DNA from: Didymella arachidicola
Lineage: Eukaryota > Ascomycota > Dothideomycetes > Pleosporales > Didymellaceae
Assembly (NCBI GenBank): GCA_016630955.3
Contig: CM049997.1
Location: 1,240,001 to 1,304,000 of the forward strand
Direction: 5' to 3'
DNA: 64,000 nt
A model generated the notes under the pieces. That model did no database searches and was not told where the DNA came from. It was given only the letters and a program-made list of their open reading frames with translations. Below are positions 43,408 through 53,760 of the stretch, piece after piece. Every line of letters starts with the position of its first letter. Within the stretch, counting starts at the first letter, position 1. Both the position numbers and the translations under genes were made by a program.

Positions 43408-43612
43408 AAGTATTGTGGTTTGATGTAAGTTCGAACATTTATAGAGTATATATTGCAGAATCTTTTGCGCACCGTCTGTCAGCAGGCACGCCGAAGGGAC
43501 GCATCTACGCAAGTCTGTTATGCTGCCATCACCGCGAGCAGGAGCAACGTCTGCGTAAAGGCGAGGCTATCTATACTTGCTCGCGAAGATATCTACGGTG
43601 TGCAAAGCTTAT

Positions 43613-44836
43613 CTACAACTCGACTTGCTCATCGTTTGTATACAGTGTCTTTTCTTTCGGCTCCATCTTGGAGGCCTGAATAATCAGCCTCCTGTAGTCG
43701 AGTACAGCCTGCTCCAGCTCCTTCCTCTTCAGCGCCTCGTGGTCAGAATGCGCGACGAAGATGGTGCCTGGTCCGTACAGATACCGCCTGTGGTCACCCT
43801 CGAGGTTGGGCACATCTGTGCCATAGTTGACAGTCAGCTTCTCAAAGCCCTCGATGTCGCAGTCAATCGGGACGGGAGCGTAGCCGTTGCCGCTCCAAAC
43901 GAACTCCAGATCACCACCCTGCTTTTTCGCGCGAGCCTTAATCTCTTTGGTCGCGTTGACGATGAGGCCTTTCACAATCTCCGGTGTACCAGCCGCAAGG
44001 CGGGTCGCAATCTTCGCGCTCGCTGTCTCCGCAACGACATTTGCAGCGACACCGCCCTGGATGCGGCCAAAATTCATTGTCGTATTTCCGTACTTCTCGC
44101 TCCAGGGCAGGTGCTGCCTGAGCTCGAGCAGTGCACTCAATGTCTCCGCCAAAATGTCGTTGGCGCTCACACCGAGCCACGGGTAGCCTGAGTGCGCCGC
44201 CTTGCCCGTAGCATGGATCTCAAAGCCCAATATGCCCTTGTGTCCGCAGACCAGCTTGCCCTCGGTAGGCTCACCAAAGATGACAATATCATACTGAGGT
44301 CGCTCCTCCCAGGCGTTGAATGTCTTCATGCCCTCACCACCAGTCTCCTCTCCTACAACGAAGAGCAACGAGATATCGTCTCGCAGCCACTTCGCTTCCC
44401 CGTCTTTTTGAAGACCCTGCACAGCAAGGATCTGCGCTGCGACGCTAGCCTTTGCATCGACACTACCGCGACCACCAATTACATCGGTGGTCTTGTTGTA
44501 GTAGTACGGCCAGTACGGGGGAACAGTATCGATGTGCGACGAGAGGAGGATGGTGGTGTCGCGCTTGCTGCCATACGCGAGCAGGTTGTAACGGTCTTTC
44601 GCGACCTTCTGCTTCTCGACAGTAAAGCCATTATCTTCGAGGTACAATGTGAGCCACGTGCCTATTTCGAGCTCATTGTCGCTGATTGACTCAATCTCGA
44701 CCAGCTTCTTGTGCAATGACAGCAGCTCTTTCGAAGTAGAGCGGTCAAGCGTGGTGACGTCTGAAGAAGCTGGCTGAAGGCTTGCTGCAAAGCTTCCTAC
44801 CGCCAAGAACAGCAGGGGCACATTCTGAAGAAGCAT
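43613..44836 (-). CDS. Secreted M20-family metallopeptidase
   Basis: I place the start at 44836 (MLLQNVPLLFLAVGSFAAS), which gives a clean signal peptide and 407 residues; an upstream methionine at 44866 would add ten basic residues and weaken the signal. The M20 di-zinc site is visible: SSHIDTVP (first His/Asp), GRGSVDAKASV (bridging Asp), GEETGGEG (catalytic Glu pair), FGEPTEG and HSDHEAL (last His). The dimerisation/lid domain lies between (GKAAHSGYPWLGVSAND). The ArgE/DapE/CPG2-like clan hydrolyses amide bonds of small acyl amino acids or dipeptides; with a signal peptide, this one likely acts outside the cell or in the vacuole. Confidence 0.9.
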   Translation of the reverse strand: MLLQNVPLLFLAVGSFAASLQPASSDVTTLDRSTSKELLSLHKKLVEIESISDNELEIGTWLTLYLEDNGFTVEKQKVAKDRYNLLAYGSKRDTTILLSSHIDTVPPYWPYYYNKTTDVIGGRGSVDAKASVAAQILAVQGLQKDGEAKWLRDDISLLFVVGEETGGEGMKTFNAWEERPQYDIVIFGEPTEGKLVCGHKGILGFEIHATGKAAHSGYPWLGVSANDILAETLSALLELRQHLPWSEKYGNTTMNFGRIQGGVAANVVAETASAKIATRLAAGTPEIVKGLIVNATKEIKARAKKQGGDLEFVWSGNGYAPVPIDCDIEGFEKLTVNYGTDVPNLEGDHRRYLYGPGTIFVAHSDHEALKRKELEQAVLDYRRLIIQASKMEPKEKTLYTNDEQVEL

Positions 44837-45723
44837 ATTGGAAGTGTGGAGGCTGCGGCGCCTCAATTGAGTGGTGGAAGCTCGAAGTTGGGACGCTGGA
44901 GATGTTGGTGCTCAAGCTCAAGCTAAAGCTTCGGCATGATGAGCGCCGAGTTCGGCATTCGGAAAGGTACCTGCCTCTTTTGACGCAACATTAGCAGCAA
45001 CTACACTCGAGTCCACGGCTTCCAACCCCTCCTGTGCGTCCTCGAGTAGCCTCAGTACCTCATCCCGGCATCCAGGCGATCCTTATCGTCTACTTGTCGC
45101 GATCTACATGCGCATCAGGGTCGAAGTATGCTCGAGTCGTGGAGCGGCCACTCCGAAAGCAATGTCCAGGGTGGTGACCTATTCCTGCTTGATGGAGGCG
45201 CGTCTCAAAACGTCATACCCTTGACATTTGGCCGAGCCCGAATCCCGCGCTTCAGCTCCAACGGCAAATGCGCAGCATCAGTATCCCTGAGGCCGCACTG
45301 CTTGCAGCCAGGATCACGCCTGAAGAAGCTCGCCACATCGCCACTGGCTGACAGTGGCTGTCAATCTAACCAGCCTGGCGAAGAGACAACCTCCTTTGAA
45401 CAAATGAGTTGGAGAATCCAGCCTCCTGAGTGCCGGCGGAAGCGCGATCATGAGCCGGCTTACGAACATTCCACGCTACGACTGAGACGAGAGCGGCAAA
45501 GTTGCCCCAACAATGCATCGGGCCTGCTCTTCATTTCGCGACTCATCGTGGCTGTCGCGCTTGTGGTTTCAGTTAGAACCTGACGGCGATGCAGCGACGA
45601 CAGGACTCAAGATTCTGCCCTACGGTTGATCACAATCTGTCTCTAAGAAACGTGTGTATTCAATCCCAACTCTCACCTCACTAGGTGTACCGCAATCTCG
45701 GCATTGAGATCGATATTCACCAG
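44837..45723. other. Intergenic, no supported gene
   Basis: This holds the peptidase promoter. A 151-codon plus frame at 45128-45583 has no recognisable domain and is treated as chance. The right end borders the target duplication of LINE-1. Confidence 0.4.
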
Positions 45724-45738
45724 GATCAACCCTACATT
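45724..45738. repeat. Target-site duplication of LINE-1 (3' side)
   Basis: GATCAACCCTACATT, perfectly repeated at 51744-51758 on the other side of the element. The last two T may belong to the tail, so the duplication is 13-15 bp. Confidence 0.95.
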
Positions 45739-45756
45739 TAGTTTAGTTTAGTTTAG
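45737..45756 (-). repeat. 3' simple-repeat tail of LINE-1
   Basis: Four TTTAG units on the plus strand, that is (CTAAA)4 at the 3' end of the minus-strand element, typical of non-poly(A) LINE tails. Confidence 0.85.
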
Positions 45757-46021
45757 TCATCCTACTCGGTTTCAGCCGCGTACTGCGCAGCTATGTCCGG
45801 AGTGACAGGCTGTGGCAGACAGCGGACGCGGTGCGGACGTTGATCCGCGCCGCCCCACTTCATCCCTTGAACGAGACCAGCTGCCCCCGTAACCTGCCGT
45901 TTTCCATCAACCACTATCTACAATTTGCCTGGCAGCTCATCTAGATACTGGTTCTACTGACTGTATGCCGTGATTCTAGGCTCTTAGAGGCGCGTTGCCT
46001 CGTCTATCGCGTCCGCTGTAC

Positions 46022-49000
46022 CTACAGTCTCCCCCCAGCGCTCGGCGTCGTCTGCGTATCTCTAATCCCCATATGCCCAAGGATCTGCGTCTGCTTCATA
46101 TACTGGACGGCTTTGGTAGCTAGCTGCGGCGTGCTCAGGATGGTCCTGAGGCTGTGTCGTCCGGAAAGGTTGGCGAAGATGCGGTTCCGGAGGTCCTTGT
46201 GCTTGCTGCAGCGGAGGAGGACGTGCGCGACGGTCTGTCGCCTCTCTCCGCAGCTGCAACGGGGGCTGGTGATGTCCGGAACATGGCGATTGAAGAGGAA
46301 GTCGTTGAGACCGATCTTCTCGGTCCGCAGCTGCACCAGCAGCGCGCTCTCCCGCTTGCTGAGCCTCTCGTGGAGCTGTAGCACCTTCTTGGTGGGCACT
46401 GGCGTGTGTCTGTACGTCGCGCGGCCTTTCTTGTCTTCCCTCCACGCGCCGATCCACGCTCTCTCTGCCTGCGTCTTGCACCATCTTCTGAGCGTTGTCC
46501 TGAGCGGGTATAGCTGTGCGGGCGTGTCTGCTGGCTGTTGTCTGCGGCCGTTCTCTCTCCATCCGGTGGCTTCCTTGGCAGCCTGGTCGGCGGCCTCGTT
46601 TCCAGGTATGCCCACGTGGGCAGGGATCCATCGGACAGCCACTGAGTATCCTTTGTCCTGGAGCTCCAGAACCTGTTGCGCGATGTCCGCGAGGATGTAC
46701 GCGCCTGATCGCCCTTCGGCTTTGGCTATTGACCAGATGGCGGCTTGGTTGTCCGTGTATATGGCAATTTGTTTTCGTTCGCCGTCTCTGTCTGCATACT
46801 CCTGCGCGATCTGCAGTGCGAGGCTGATGCCTTGCAGCTCCGCTGCGTATACTGTCGACAGTGTGTCGGATCCCATATGTACGGATAGCGTCTGTTGTGT
46901 TAGCAGGCACACTGCTGCGGAGCCGATCTCGCCCTCGATGCCGCTGCCATCTGTATAGATGCTGAGGCTCTTGTTTGCTGCGCATTCTCGATCATGGTGC
47001 TTACGGGCCTCCTCCGCATCGTTGTCAATGTAGGTGTGTGGCCCTCGCTGCCACGGCGGTGTGATGAACGGAGGGATGGGCTCTTGCTTGTCAAGATCGC
47101 GCACCTGCTTGCTCCTTAGTGCCTCGTAAGCTTTTTGCCAGGGGCTCTTGTGTGCCCTGTAGTTCTTGTCAATGACCACTGGTACCGGTTCGCGTGGCTC
47201 GTAGCACGCAGTCTGTGCGATGGTCCTAGACGAAGACAGTCGAGTGACGACGTCCGCGTTGTGCTTCCAGATCTGCTGCTCGATGGGAAGAAGGAATGTC
47301 TCCACATCCAGTGCGACCCTTGATGTCGCTCTGTAGGCGCCGCATATGCTTCTTGCTGCTCTTGCTTGTATGCTGCGCAGGGCGTCGACCGTCTTGTGCG
47401 TGTAGCCGCGCTTCTTGTCGTTGAGGTTGGCATTGGACCAGATGGAACACGCGTACATCATCTGTGGCAGCGCGATGGCTTCGTACAGTCTGCGCATGTC
47501 TTGCAGTCGGACGCCCCAGGTGGAGCTGCCTAAGCTGCTCAGCGTGTGCACTGTGCGAGTTGCCTTTTGTCTGACCGTCTCTACATGTTCTCTCCACTTC
47601 AGCTTGGTGTCAAGGGTCAAGCCTAGGTACTTGCACGTTGGTGACGGCTTTATCTCGCCCCACTCTGTCTGGATGGCCGCGTCGACGTTGATGCGTTTGC
47701 GCGATCTTGTGAAGTGGGTCAGCTGGAACTTGTCAGGAGCGAACACTGAGGCATGTGTGGTTGCCCATCGCTGTGCTTTCTCAAGTGTTGTGCCCAGTAT
47801 CTCGCACGTTCGTTCTGTGGTCTTGCCCCAAGCGAGGATGGCCACGTCGTCAATGTATCCTGTAGACATGGTATCTGTCTGCTCGTTGCACTGGTCGACC
47901 AAATCGGCGTTGTAGAGGATATAGAGCAGAGGGGAGAGGGGCGAGCCCTGCGGAATGCCCGTGTTAATTGCGTATTCTTGGGAGTTGAATCCGTCGACCC
48001 GGATATGGGTGTGCCTGTCGCTCAAGAAGCTTGCTATCCAGCGCACTGTGTTCTCGTCGACCTTCCGCTTTCGCAGGTTGTGAAGCAGCCGCTTGTGAGA
48101 TACGTTGTCGAAGGCTCCGGACACGTCCAGCAACAGGAGGCTGGCCACCTGGCCGTCTTTGCCGTTGTTCCACTGTTCGTAGATCTTCGCTGTGACAGCG
48201 TGTAGTGCGTGCTCGGTAGATCGATGCTTCCTTCCACCCATGTGGGTCGGTGGTAGCACGTGGTGGGTCTCAACGAGGTAGCTCAGTCTCCGTGCCACTA
48301 CCGCATCCATGACCTTGCCGATTGTGTTAAGCAGTGCGATGGGCCGGTATGCTTTAGGTACTGCGTAGTTGGCTTTACCAGGTTTGCGCAGGACCGCTGT
48401 GATAGAGGCTCGGAACGAGACCGGGCAGTAGCCCAGCCGTAGGCTTTGGTTATAGATTCTCGTCAGGTGGGCTGCAATCAGATCGATGCCGGCTTGCAGC
48501 GCTTTGTTTATGATGCCATCCGGCCCTGGAGCCTTGAGGGGCGATGCCGCTCGTATCGCTGTGCGCACCTCCTTCTCCTCAATCAGTGGCATGTCAATCT
48601 GGCCGCTGTACGCAGCGTGCTCTATGTCTCCCAAGTCTGCTTCAGGTGGCGTTGGAAAGAAGACGTCTCGAAACAGCTCAGCTTTGTCTGCAGGGTCGAT
48701 GAGTTCTTCTTGTGTGTCAGGGTGATGTATAGTTGGTATGGATCTGGTGGACTGGTCGTGCCTCGTGCGTGCCCACTTCGCTAGCTTCCATAGCGCGTCT
48801 GGCGACTCAGATGCCCGCTCAATACGGTCTCTGTGTGCTTTACGCAGTGCCTTTCTAATCGTCCTCGCTTTGTGATTCCTTGCGGCGCGGTATGCTTCCC
48901 ACGTCTCTTCTGTGTGGTGTCGGCTGTGTGCTCTCTTCAGTCGTTTTGTCTCAGCGAGCACTGCTCTGCATTCCTCAGTCCATCCCTCGCGTGTATAGGT

Positions 49001-49927
49001 GGAGGGATGAGTCTCGGGCACTGCTTCGTGTATCGCGTCCTGGATTGCTGCTGTCACCTCAGCCGTGTAGGAGTCAAGCGCTGTGTTTGTGAGTGGTCTT
49101 CGAAGAGGAGGCAGAGAGCGCCTCAGCGCTTTCGTATACAGTTTCTCGTTCAGTCTTTTCCAGTCTTTCCGCGGCTTCTTCTCAAGACATTGCACTGTGA
49201 GATCTAGCGTTGTGCTTATAGGCAGATGATCTGAGTCGTGGTCTAGGCTCCTGTCTACTTCGCTTTTGATGACTTGCTCAATCAGCCCTGTTGTAACAAG
49301 ACAAAGATCGATTGTAGACTGCGATCGGCCTTCTTCGTACGTTACTGTGCCTGGTGGGAGGGTGTTGTGGAGCGCAAAGTCCCCTATGATGTCTATTAGG
49401 TCTTCTGATTCAGGATTAGTGACCTCCCTGTTTAGTCCTCCCCATAAGGGGTGGTGCAGATTGAAGTCACCAAGTAGCACTTGTTCGTTTGTCTGGTAAT
49501 GCCTTAGCGCCTCCCGCACCTGCGGTATTGCACTCTGCCGGTTGTTTGAGGTCTTTGGCGGGTTGTAGACGTTGTGGACAATAAGCTGCTCTTGGCTTTG
49601 CTGATCGTCTGTTAAGTCTATGTTAATAATAATAGAACAAATGTCTCTTGTTCGCTCCTCAAAGCGCCACTTTGTCTGATCTATTCTCTTGTTAATGAAG
49701 AAGCAGACCCGTGCTTGGCCTTCCGCGTCTCCTGCTGGGTAGCAAAGGTGGAACCTATCCTTGGCTGGGTGATGAGTGGTGGCGGAGTACGGGTTCCTCC
49801 ACGGCTCCTGGATGGCGATGATGTCGAAGTCGTAGATCGCCTGATCGCGCAGCAGCGACGCCATGACCATGTCTCTCGACTTCCTTACGTTGTACTGTAG
49901 TATGTTCAGTCTGTTGTGTCTATTCAT
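46022..49927 (-). CDS. LINE-1 ORF2: endonuclease, reverse transcriptase, RNase H
   Basis: 1301 residues. An AP-type endonuclease spans about 1-235 (IIAIQEPWRNPY, LLGDFNLHHPLW, SDHLPIS). The reverse transcriptase follows at about 480-760 (YRPIALLNTIGKVMD, GIPQGSPLSPLLYILY) with catalytic YIDD near residue 690 in place of the commoner YADD. RNase H lies near 985-1100 (IYTDGSGIEGE, AAELQGISLAL, IYTDNQAAIWS, IPAHVGIPGNEAADQAA). A Cys/His motif ends the protein (CSCGERRQTVAHVLLRC). It copies element RNA by target-primed reverse transcription in the nucleus. The start codon overlaps the ORF1 stop as ATGA. No frameshifts or stops are seen. Confidence 0.95.
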   Translation of the reverse strand: MNRHNRLNILQYNVRKSRDMVMASLLRDQAIYDFDIIAIQEPWRNPYSATTHHPAKDRFHLCYPAGDAEGQARVCFFINKRIDQTKWRFEERTRDICSIIINIDLTDDQQSQEQLIVHNVYNPPKTSNNRQSAIPQVREALRHYQTNEQVLLGDFNLHHPLWGGLNREVTNPESEDLIDIIGDFALHNTLPPGTVTYEEGRSQSTIDLCLVTTGLIEQVIKSEVDRSLDHDSDHLPISTTLDLTVQCLEKKPRKDWKRLNEKLYTKALRRSLPPLRRPLTNTALDSYTAEVTAAIQDAIHEAVPETHPSTYTREGWTEECRAVLAETKRLKRAHSRHHTEETWEAYRAARNHKARTIRKALRKAHRDRIERASESPDALWKLAKWARTRHDQSTRSIPTIHHPDTQEELIDPADKAELFRDVFFPTPPEADLGDIEHAAYSGQIDMPLIEEKEVRTAIRAASPLKAPGPDGIINKALQAGIDLIAAHLTRIYNQSLRLGYCPVSFRASITAVLRKPGKANYAVPKAYRPIALLNTIGKVMDAVVARRLSYLVETHHVLPPTHMGGRKHRSTEHALHAVTAKIYEQWNNGKDGQVASLLLLDVSGAFDNVSHKRLLHNLRKRKVDENTVRWIASFLSDRHTHIRVDGFNSQEYAINTGIPQGSPLSPLLYILYNADLVDQCNEQTDTMSTGYIDDVAILAWGKTTERTCEILGTTLEKAQRWATTHASVFAPDKFQLTHFTRSRKRINVDAAIQTEWGEIKPSPTCKYLGLTLDTKLKWREHVETVRQKATRTVHTLSSLGSSTWGVRLQDMRRLYEAIALPQMMYACSIWSNANLNDKKRGYTHKTVDALRSIQARAARSICGAYRATSRVALDVETFLLPIEQQIWKHNADVVTRLSSSRTIAQTACYEPREPVPVVIDKNYRAHKSPWQKAYEALRSKQVRDLDKQEPIPPFITPPWQRGPHTYIDNDAEEARKHHDRECAANKSLSIYTDGSGIEGEIGSAAVCLLTQQTLSVHMGSDTLSTVYAAELQGISLALQIAQEYADRDGERKQIAIYTDNQAAIWSIAKAEGRSGAYILADIAQQVLELQDKGYSVAVRWIPAHVGIPGNEAADQAAKEATGWRENGRRQQPADTPAQLYPLRTTLRRWCKTQAERAWIGAWREDKKGRATYRHTPVPTKKVLQLHERLSKRESALLVQLRTEKIGLNDFLFNRHVPDITSPRCSCGERRQTVAHVLLRCSKHKDLRNRIFANLSGRHSLRTILSTPQLATKAVQYMKQTQILGHMGIRDTQTTPSAGGRL

Positions 49928-51609
49928 GCTTCGTTGTCAGAGTCGATTTCCATGTGCTGGCTAGTGCCGCTCTGTGTCTGCTGCGTGCTGTTCCCGGTAG
50001 CTTCCATGGCCCTCCGGGTAGGTATGACGTGCCTCTGCGGCCTTTGGCTGCCGTTCGCGTGTGTTGGCTGGTTGTGCTGCTCTGCTGAGTCAATGGTAGT
50101 TCCTGCATTAGTCCTCTTCTGTCCTCGTCCAGTTTGCGATCGGTTCCTGGTGATTGGTGCTGGCTGCGTCGATGCGGGAGCTTGGGCGAGTCTACTCCGT
50201 CGGACAGAGGTGGCCGACGCCTCCAGTGGGATGTTGTTCCTTGGTGTCTCCGCGACTGGGTGGTAGTATGGGCGTACGTCGTATGCAGCCCTTGCTTTTG
50301 CCCTCTCCTCCTTCCTGGTAGGGCACTGGTAGCTCCACGCTTCGTGTTCGCCTCGGCAGGCGGCACACTTCCTGGGTACGTTCCGGTCGAGCTTGGACGG
50401 ACAATCCCTGCTCTCATGTTGTTGCGCGCAGTAGCCACATGCGATTGTTGCCTTGCACTGGGTTCCTATGTGGCCGTAGTGTTGGCACTTGAAGCACTGC
50501 TTCACTCGGCACTGTCGCTCGTATCGCTCGCACTGGAAGACCTCGCCCTGCCAGATGAGGCCCTCGTCAATGATCTTGTTAGCGTCCTCTGCCTTGCTGA
50601 ACTCTATGATGACGCTGGAGGCGGCTTTCGTGGGTGCGTTGCGTGTCAGCCACCCGACGTACTTGATCTCTGCCTGTGGGATGAACGGCTTGTTGTCCAG
50701 CAGTAGCTGATCCCTCGTCTCCTCAAACCTGTCCATGTCTATTGTGCTGGTGCGCATGCCGTGTGCGATGATGCCGTAGGTTGTAATCCGCAAGGTGGCC
50801 CTGTTGCCGATGCGGTGGACCCAGTCGTCAGCGAACTGCTTTAGTGCTTCTACTTCTTTGTTGGTCGCCGTTCTGATGCTAAGGTCGCCGCTTCTTAGCT
50901 GGTTTGAAGAGAGCACCTTGATGCTGTTAATGTTTTCGTTTCTGCTTTGCGCGATGGCGCGCTCTACATGCGCGTTAAGGTTGCGCGGGTTCATCGCCCG
51001 CAGGCTGAGCACTGTACTGGGGTCTCTAATGGTCACAACGACTTCACGCTGCGTCTGCATAGGAGCCATTCTGGGAACTTGTGTATTCGCTGTACTTGCT
51101 AGCGGTGCGCCCCTCGCCGCCATCGCAGCGTAGCTGAGCACGCCACCAGTCTGTGGTCCTGCGTTTTTGATCTGTCTTGCCATCTGCAGATTGGCCTTAC
51201 CTACCTCTACCGCCTCCTTGGCTGCAGTCCTAGCTTCCTCTCCGTTCCTTATGTTTTGTTGTACGTTTGTGGCGATTGCGTGGACGGTATTAGCGGTGTT
51301 CTTTATTTCGGTCTTGAGTTCCTGCTTGACAGCATTAAGCATTCGCGTGGTGTTGTCGGAGGACGCCTTGGCCTCAGTTTGCAGGATGCTAAGCGCGTCG
51401 CACACCGTGCTGAGGTCAGGCGTGTGTTGCACTTTCAGTATAAACGTCAGCGTGCCGTGTATAATGACCTTGACGAGGTCTGCTGGCACAGGCTGGCTTT
51501 GCGTGCGATCGATACAGGCCAGCGCGTCCTGAAGGTAGGTGCTGAGGCGTGTAGCGTGCTCGCGGAATGGGGTGGGCCACGTGGGCTGCTGAGGCCACGG
51601 TGTCGCCAT
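49924..51609 (-). CDS. LINE-1 ORF1: gag-like RNA-binding protein
   Basis: 561 residues. The N-terminal part is helical with a coiled-coil-like stretch (MLNAVKQELKTEIKNTANTV), a central region begins near VVTIRDPSTVLSLRAM, and three zinc knuckles follow near residues 370-425 (CFKCQHYGHIGTQC, CGYCAQQHESRDC, CAACRGEHEAWSYQC). The tail is Gln/Thr-rich and disordered. By family knowledge it coats element RNA and forms the ribonucleoprotein with ORF2 protein. The TGA stop overlaps the ORF2 ATG by four bases, suggesting reinitiation. Confidence 0.93.
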   Translation of the reverse strand: MATPWPQQPTWPTPFREHATRLSTYLQDALACIDRTQSQPVPADLVKVIIHGTLTFILKVQHTPDLSTVCDALSILQTEAKASSDNTTRMLNAVKQELKTEIKNTANTVHAIATNVQQNIRNGEEARTAAKEAVEVGKANLQMARQIKNAGPQTGGVLSYAAMAARGAPLASTANTQVPRMAPMQTQREVVVTIRDPSTVLSLRAMNPRNLNAHVERAIAQSRNENINSIKVLSSNQLRSGDLSIRTATNKEVEALKQFADDWVHRIGNRATLRITTYGIIAHGMRTSTIDMDRFEETRDQLLLDNKPFIPQAEIKYVGWLTRNAPTKAASSVIIEFSKAEDANKIIDEGLIWQGEVFQCERYERQCRVKQCFKCQHYGHIGTQCKATIACGYCAQQHESRDCPSKLDRNVPRKCAACRGEHEAWSYQCPTRKEERAKARAAYDVRPYYHPVAETPRNNIPLEASATSVRRSRLAQAPASTQPAPITRNRSQTGRGQKRTNAGTTIDSAEQHNQPTHANGSQRPQRHVIPTRRAMEATGNSTQQTQSGTSQHMEIDSDNEA

Positions 51610-51743
51610 GGCACGTCAGACGCAGTGGGCTGCTGCGGCTGGGTGCTGGCTAGTCAATTGGCGTCAAGAGCGACCGTTTGAGCGCGAAAATACGAGTGAA
51701 TTCCAAAAATCGAGTTCTCGCTATGTGTGGTGTTTTCAGTGTC

Positions 51744-51758
51744 GATCAACCCTACATT
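51744..51758. repeat. Target-site duplication of LINE-1 (5' side)
   Basis: GATCAACCCTACATT, identical to 45724-45738. Confidence 0.95.
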
Positions 51759-52060
51759 GTTGGATTGTTGCAGGAACCGGATCTTCTTTGCAGCACCCGG
51801 GACATGATGCCTTGGGCCCCGTGCGCTTTCGCCTCCACATTGCGTTGCAGAACCAGGCATTCACTGATGCTCGTTACTTCAGATCCTGAGTATACTGTGG
51901 TATCTGGCATATTAAGTTTTGTCGGTGGAGAAAGCCAGCCAGGAGTAGGACCGAATTCGTATACATTATCTGAGCCAATAAAGACTACAGTGTATGCTGA
52001 CTGGTCCTGTCTCTGCAAATTAAAAGCTATAAAAGTTACATTACGCATGCGCCACATCAC
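51752..52060 (-). CDS. Possible small host protein truncated at the LINE-1 target site
   Basis: A minus-strand frame of 102 codons, with alternative start MRNVTFIAF a few codons in, reads as a plausible extracellular-type protein (YTVVFIGSDNVYEFGPTPGW, LNMPDTTVYSGSEVTS). Its stop codon (51752-51754) lies inside the LINE-1 target duplication. It may be a real small gene ending there, or the 5' part of a gene cut by the insertion. There is a GTAAGT-like motif just upstream (CGGTAAGTCG), so an intron is possible. No family is recognised. Confidence 0.35.
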   Translation of the reverse strand: MMWRMRNVTFIAFNLQRQDQSAYTVVFIGSDNVYEFGPTPGWLSPPTKLNMPDTTVYSGSEVTSISECLVLQRNVEAKAHGAQGIMSRVLQRRSGSCNNPTM

Positions 52061-52418
52061 GACTTACCGACAAAACTTATGCCTAATACCATAGTACATC
52101 ACAACTAGAACCCTACTACTTGGCTGCTTACATGCATCAGCGTTGCTGTACAGATGCAATGGCTGTGCCCGGCGATACCGCCGAAACTCTATTTGCCAGC
52201 TCGGTTGGCCTTAAACTGCCGGAGTGATCGACTGGCACTCACATCGGACTACTAGCGTCCGGGGTACGCTGATTCGACGTTGGTAAGTCTGGCATCTGGC
52301 ATGAACCCTGGCGACGGGAAGGCACCCTTCTCGAAAGACCCTCTTCGGGCCCCCGCAGATTCTGACAGACAGACCTTGTATCAACCTCATCTGCGGATCA
52401 AGAGATGCGCGAAGACCG
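52061..52418. other. Promoter region of the third 7TM gene
   Basis: About 360 nt between the possible minus-strand gene and the 7TM gene. No feature recognised. Confidence 0.4.
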
Positions 52419-53729
52419 ATGGGTTTTATTCACCACGTCGTGCGTCAGAATGATGGGAGCCAGGAGGTACTGTAGCCTCATCACCTGTTAGACAGTCTTT
52501 CCTAACACATTTGCAGTTCCCATCAAGCTTCCTGGCACAAACGCGCCAACCGCAAATGATCACTGGCAACATTGTCGCCCAGGCTGTCGGTTCTCTTTTC
52601 TTCATTGCAAGGGCATACTCTCGAGTAGCCATCATCAAAGCGTGGCGCACAGAGGACTACGTCCTCACGCTGGCGTGGGTGAGTCACTGATTGAATGCCA
52701 GCTGCAAATGTCCATGCTTATACTCGACAGATCTCCTGTACCGGCTACAGTGTATGCCAGTACGGCCAGATTGACAACGGCGCTGGCCGCCATGCAGCCG
52801 CCGTAGCTATTCTGAACCCGCAGGCTCCAGTAACATTGCAAAAGTACGCTTATGCGGCCCAAATCCTGCTCTTTCCGGCGCTTGTACTCTCGAAGATGAG
52901 CATATGTCTCACGTACCTGCGCATCTTCTACCAGGACAAGCGCGGGCGATACTTGATTCAAGCCTTGCTGGTACTGCTCGTGCTCCTGACGTTCCCGTTC
53001 ATGTTCGAGGTGGCTTTCCAGTGCCAGCCGATTCACGTGTATTGGACCGAGGGACGGCCACCTGCGAAGTGTCTTCAAGACTATCCTGCCTTTATAATCA
53101 GCGGAAGTGTTAACATATTCGTCGATGTTGCGCTTATGGGTATAGTGCTGCCTCGTGTGCTGGAGTTGAAGCTGCATAAGCGCCAGAAATGGGCATTGAT
53201 CAGCATTGTACTGCTCGGCTCATTTGCTGTTGTCGCTGGCATAGTCCGCATGGTACGGGTGAGCGCGTTGCTGAAGATGCAGAACTTCGAAACGAGTTGG
53301 GACGCATACGATGTGACGATCTGGACGTCCACGGAGATCTACGTCAGCTTGTTGTGTGCTTCTGCACCTGGTGTGAAACCTGTCATCGTCAAGATCCTAC
53401 CCAAGATACTTGGATCGTCCCTCTCAAGAGCGCGCACACGAGGAACGGGAGAAGGAAGTACCGGCATCGAACTTGGGCTCGGATCTAGGTGGAAGAGGAC
53501 AACGATTGGCAGCTCACGCACAACCCACAAGCGTAGCAATGACGCAGCACTTGCCATTGCTGCTGGTCCATACACTGAAGTTGGAAGCGGTGTAGATGCG
53601 CGCAGCCTTAGCGGAAAAAGCGATAGATCAGCAACAGCGACCAGCGGAGGGGGAGGGGTAGGCCAGAGTGGCTACATTTACAAGACGAGCGAGATTTCAG
53701 TACAGACTCATGCTATTAGGATAATGTAA
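52419..53729 (+). CDS. Fungal rhodopsin-domain 7TM protein (third copy)
   Basis: Three exons, 52419-52466, 52517-52678 and 52731-53729, give 402 residues. Introns: GTACTG with CCTAAC branch and TTGCAG; GTGAGT with CGACAG. The first exon is the least certain. The family pattern is clear from exon 2 on: FFIARAYSRVAIIKAWRTED, LSKMSICLTYLRIFYQDKRG, a long TM4-TM5 loop with QCQPIHVYWTEG and CLQDY, then VDVALMGIVLPRVLELKL and TSTEIYVSLLCASAPGVKPV. The Cys and Trp loop residues match typical fungal rhodopsin-domain proteins better than paralogues A/B do. The C-terminal tail is Ser/Gly-rich. The gene sits between two head-to-head LINEs; LINE-2 starts 45 nt after its stop. Confidence 0.85.
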
Positions 53730-53760
53730 TACTGTTGCTCGTCAAAGCAAGAGGGGTCCT

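Larger units (their letters stand above)
45739..51743 (-). mobile_element. LINE-1: intact Tad/I-type non-LTR retrotransposon
   Basis: A complete 6.0-kb element on the minus strand: 134-nt 5' UTR, ORF1 (49924-51609), ORF2 (46022-49927), about 280-nt 3' UTR and a (CTAAA)n 3' tail seen as TTTAG repeats at 45737-45756. Perfect 13-15 bp target duplications flank it. Both frames are open, and all expected catalytic motifs are present. The two-ORF layout with endonuclease, RT, RNase H and a terminal Cys/His motif places it in the I/Tad group. It is probably a recent insertion. Confidence 0.95.

Noticed and set aside
45128..45583. 151-codon plus ORF before LINE-1
   Set aside because: No recognisable domain and a weak start context; not supported.
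46113..46958. 281-codon plus-strand ORF inside LINE-1
   Set aside because: It lies wholly antisense to the RNase H region of ORF2, with Ser/Cys/Arg-rich chance composition.
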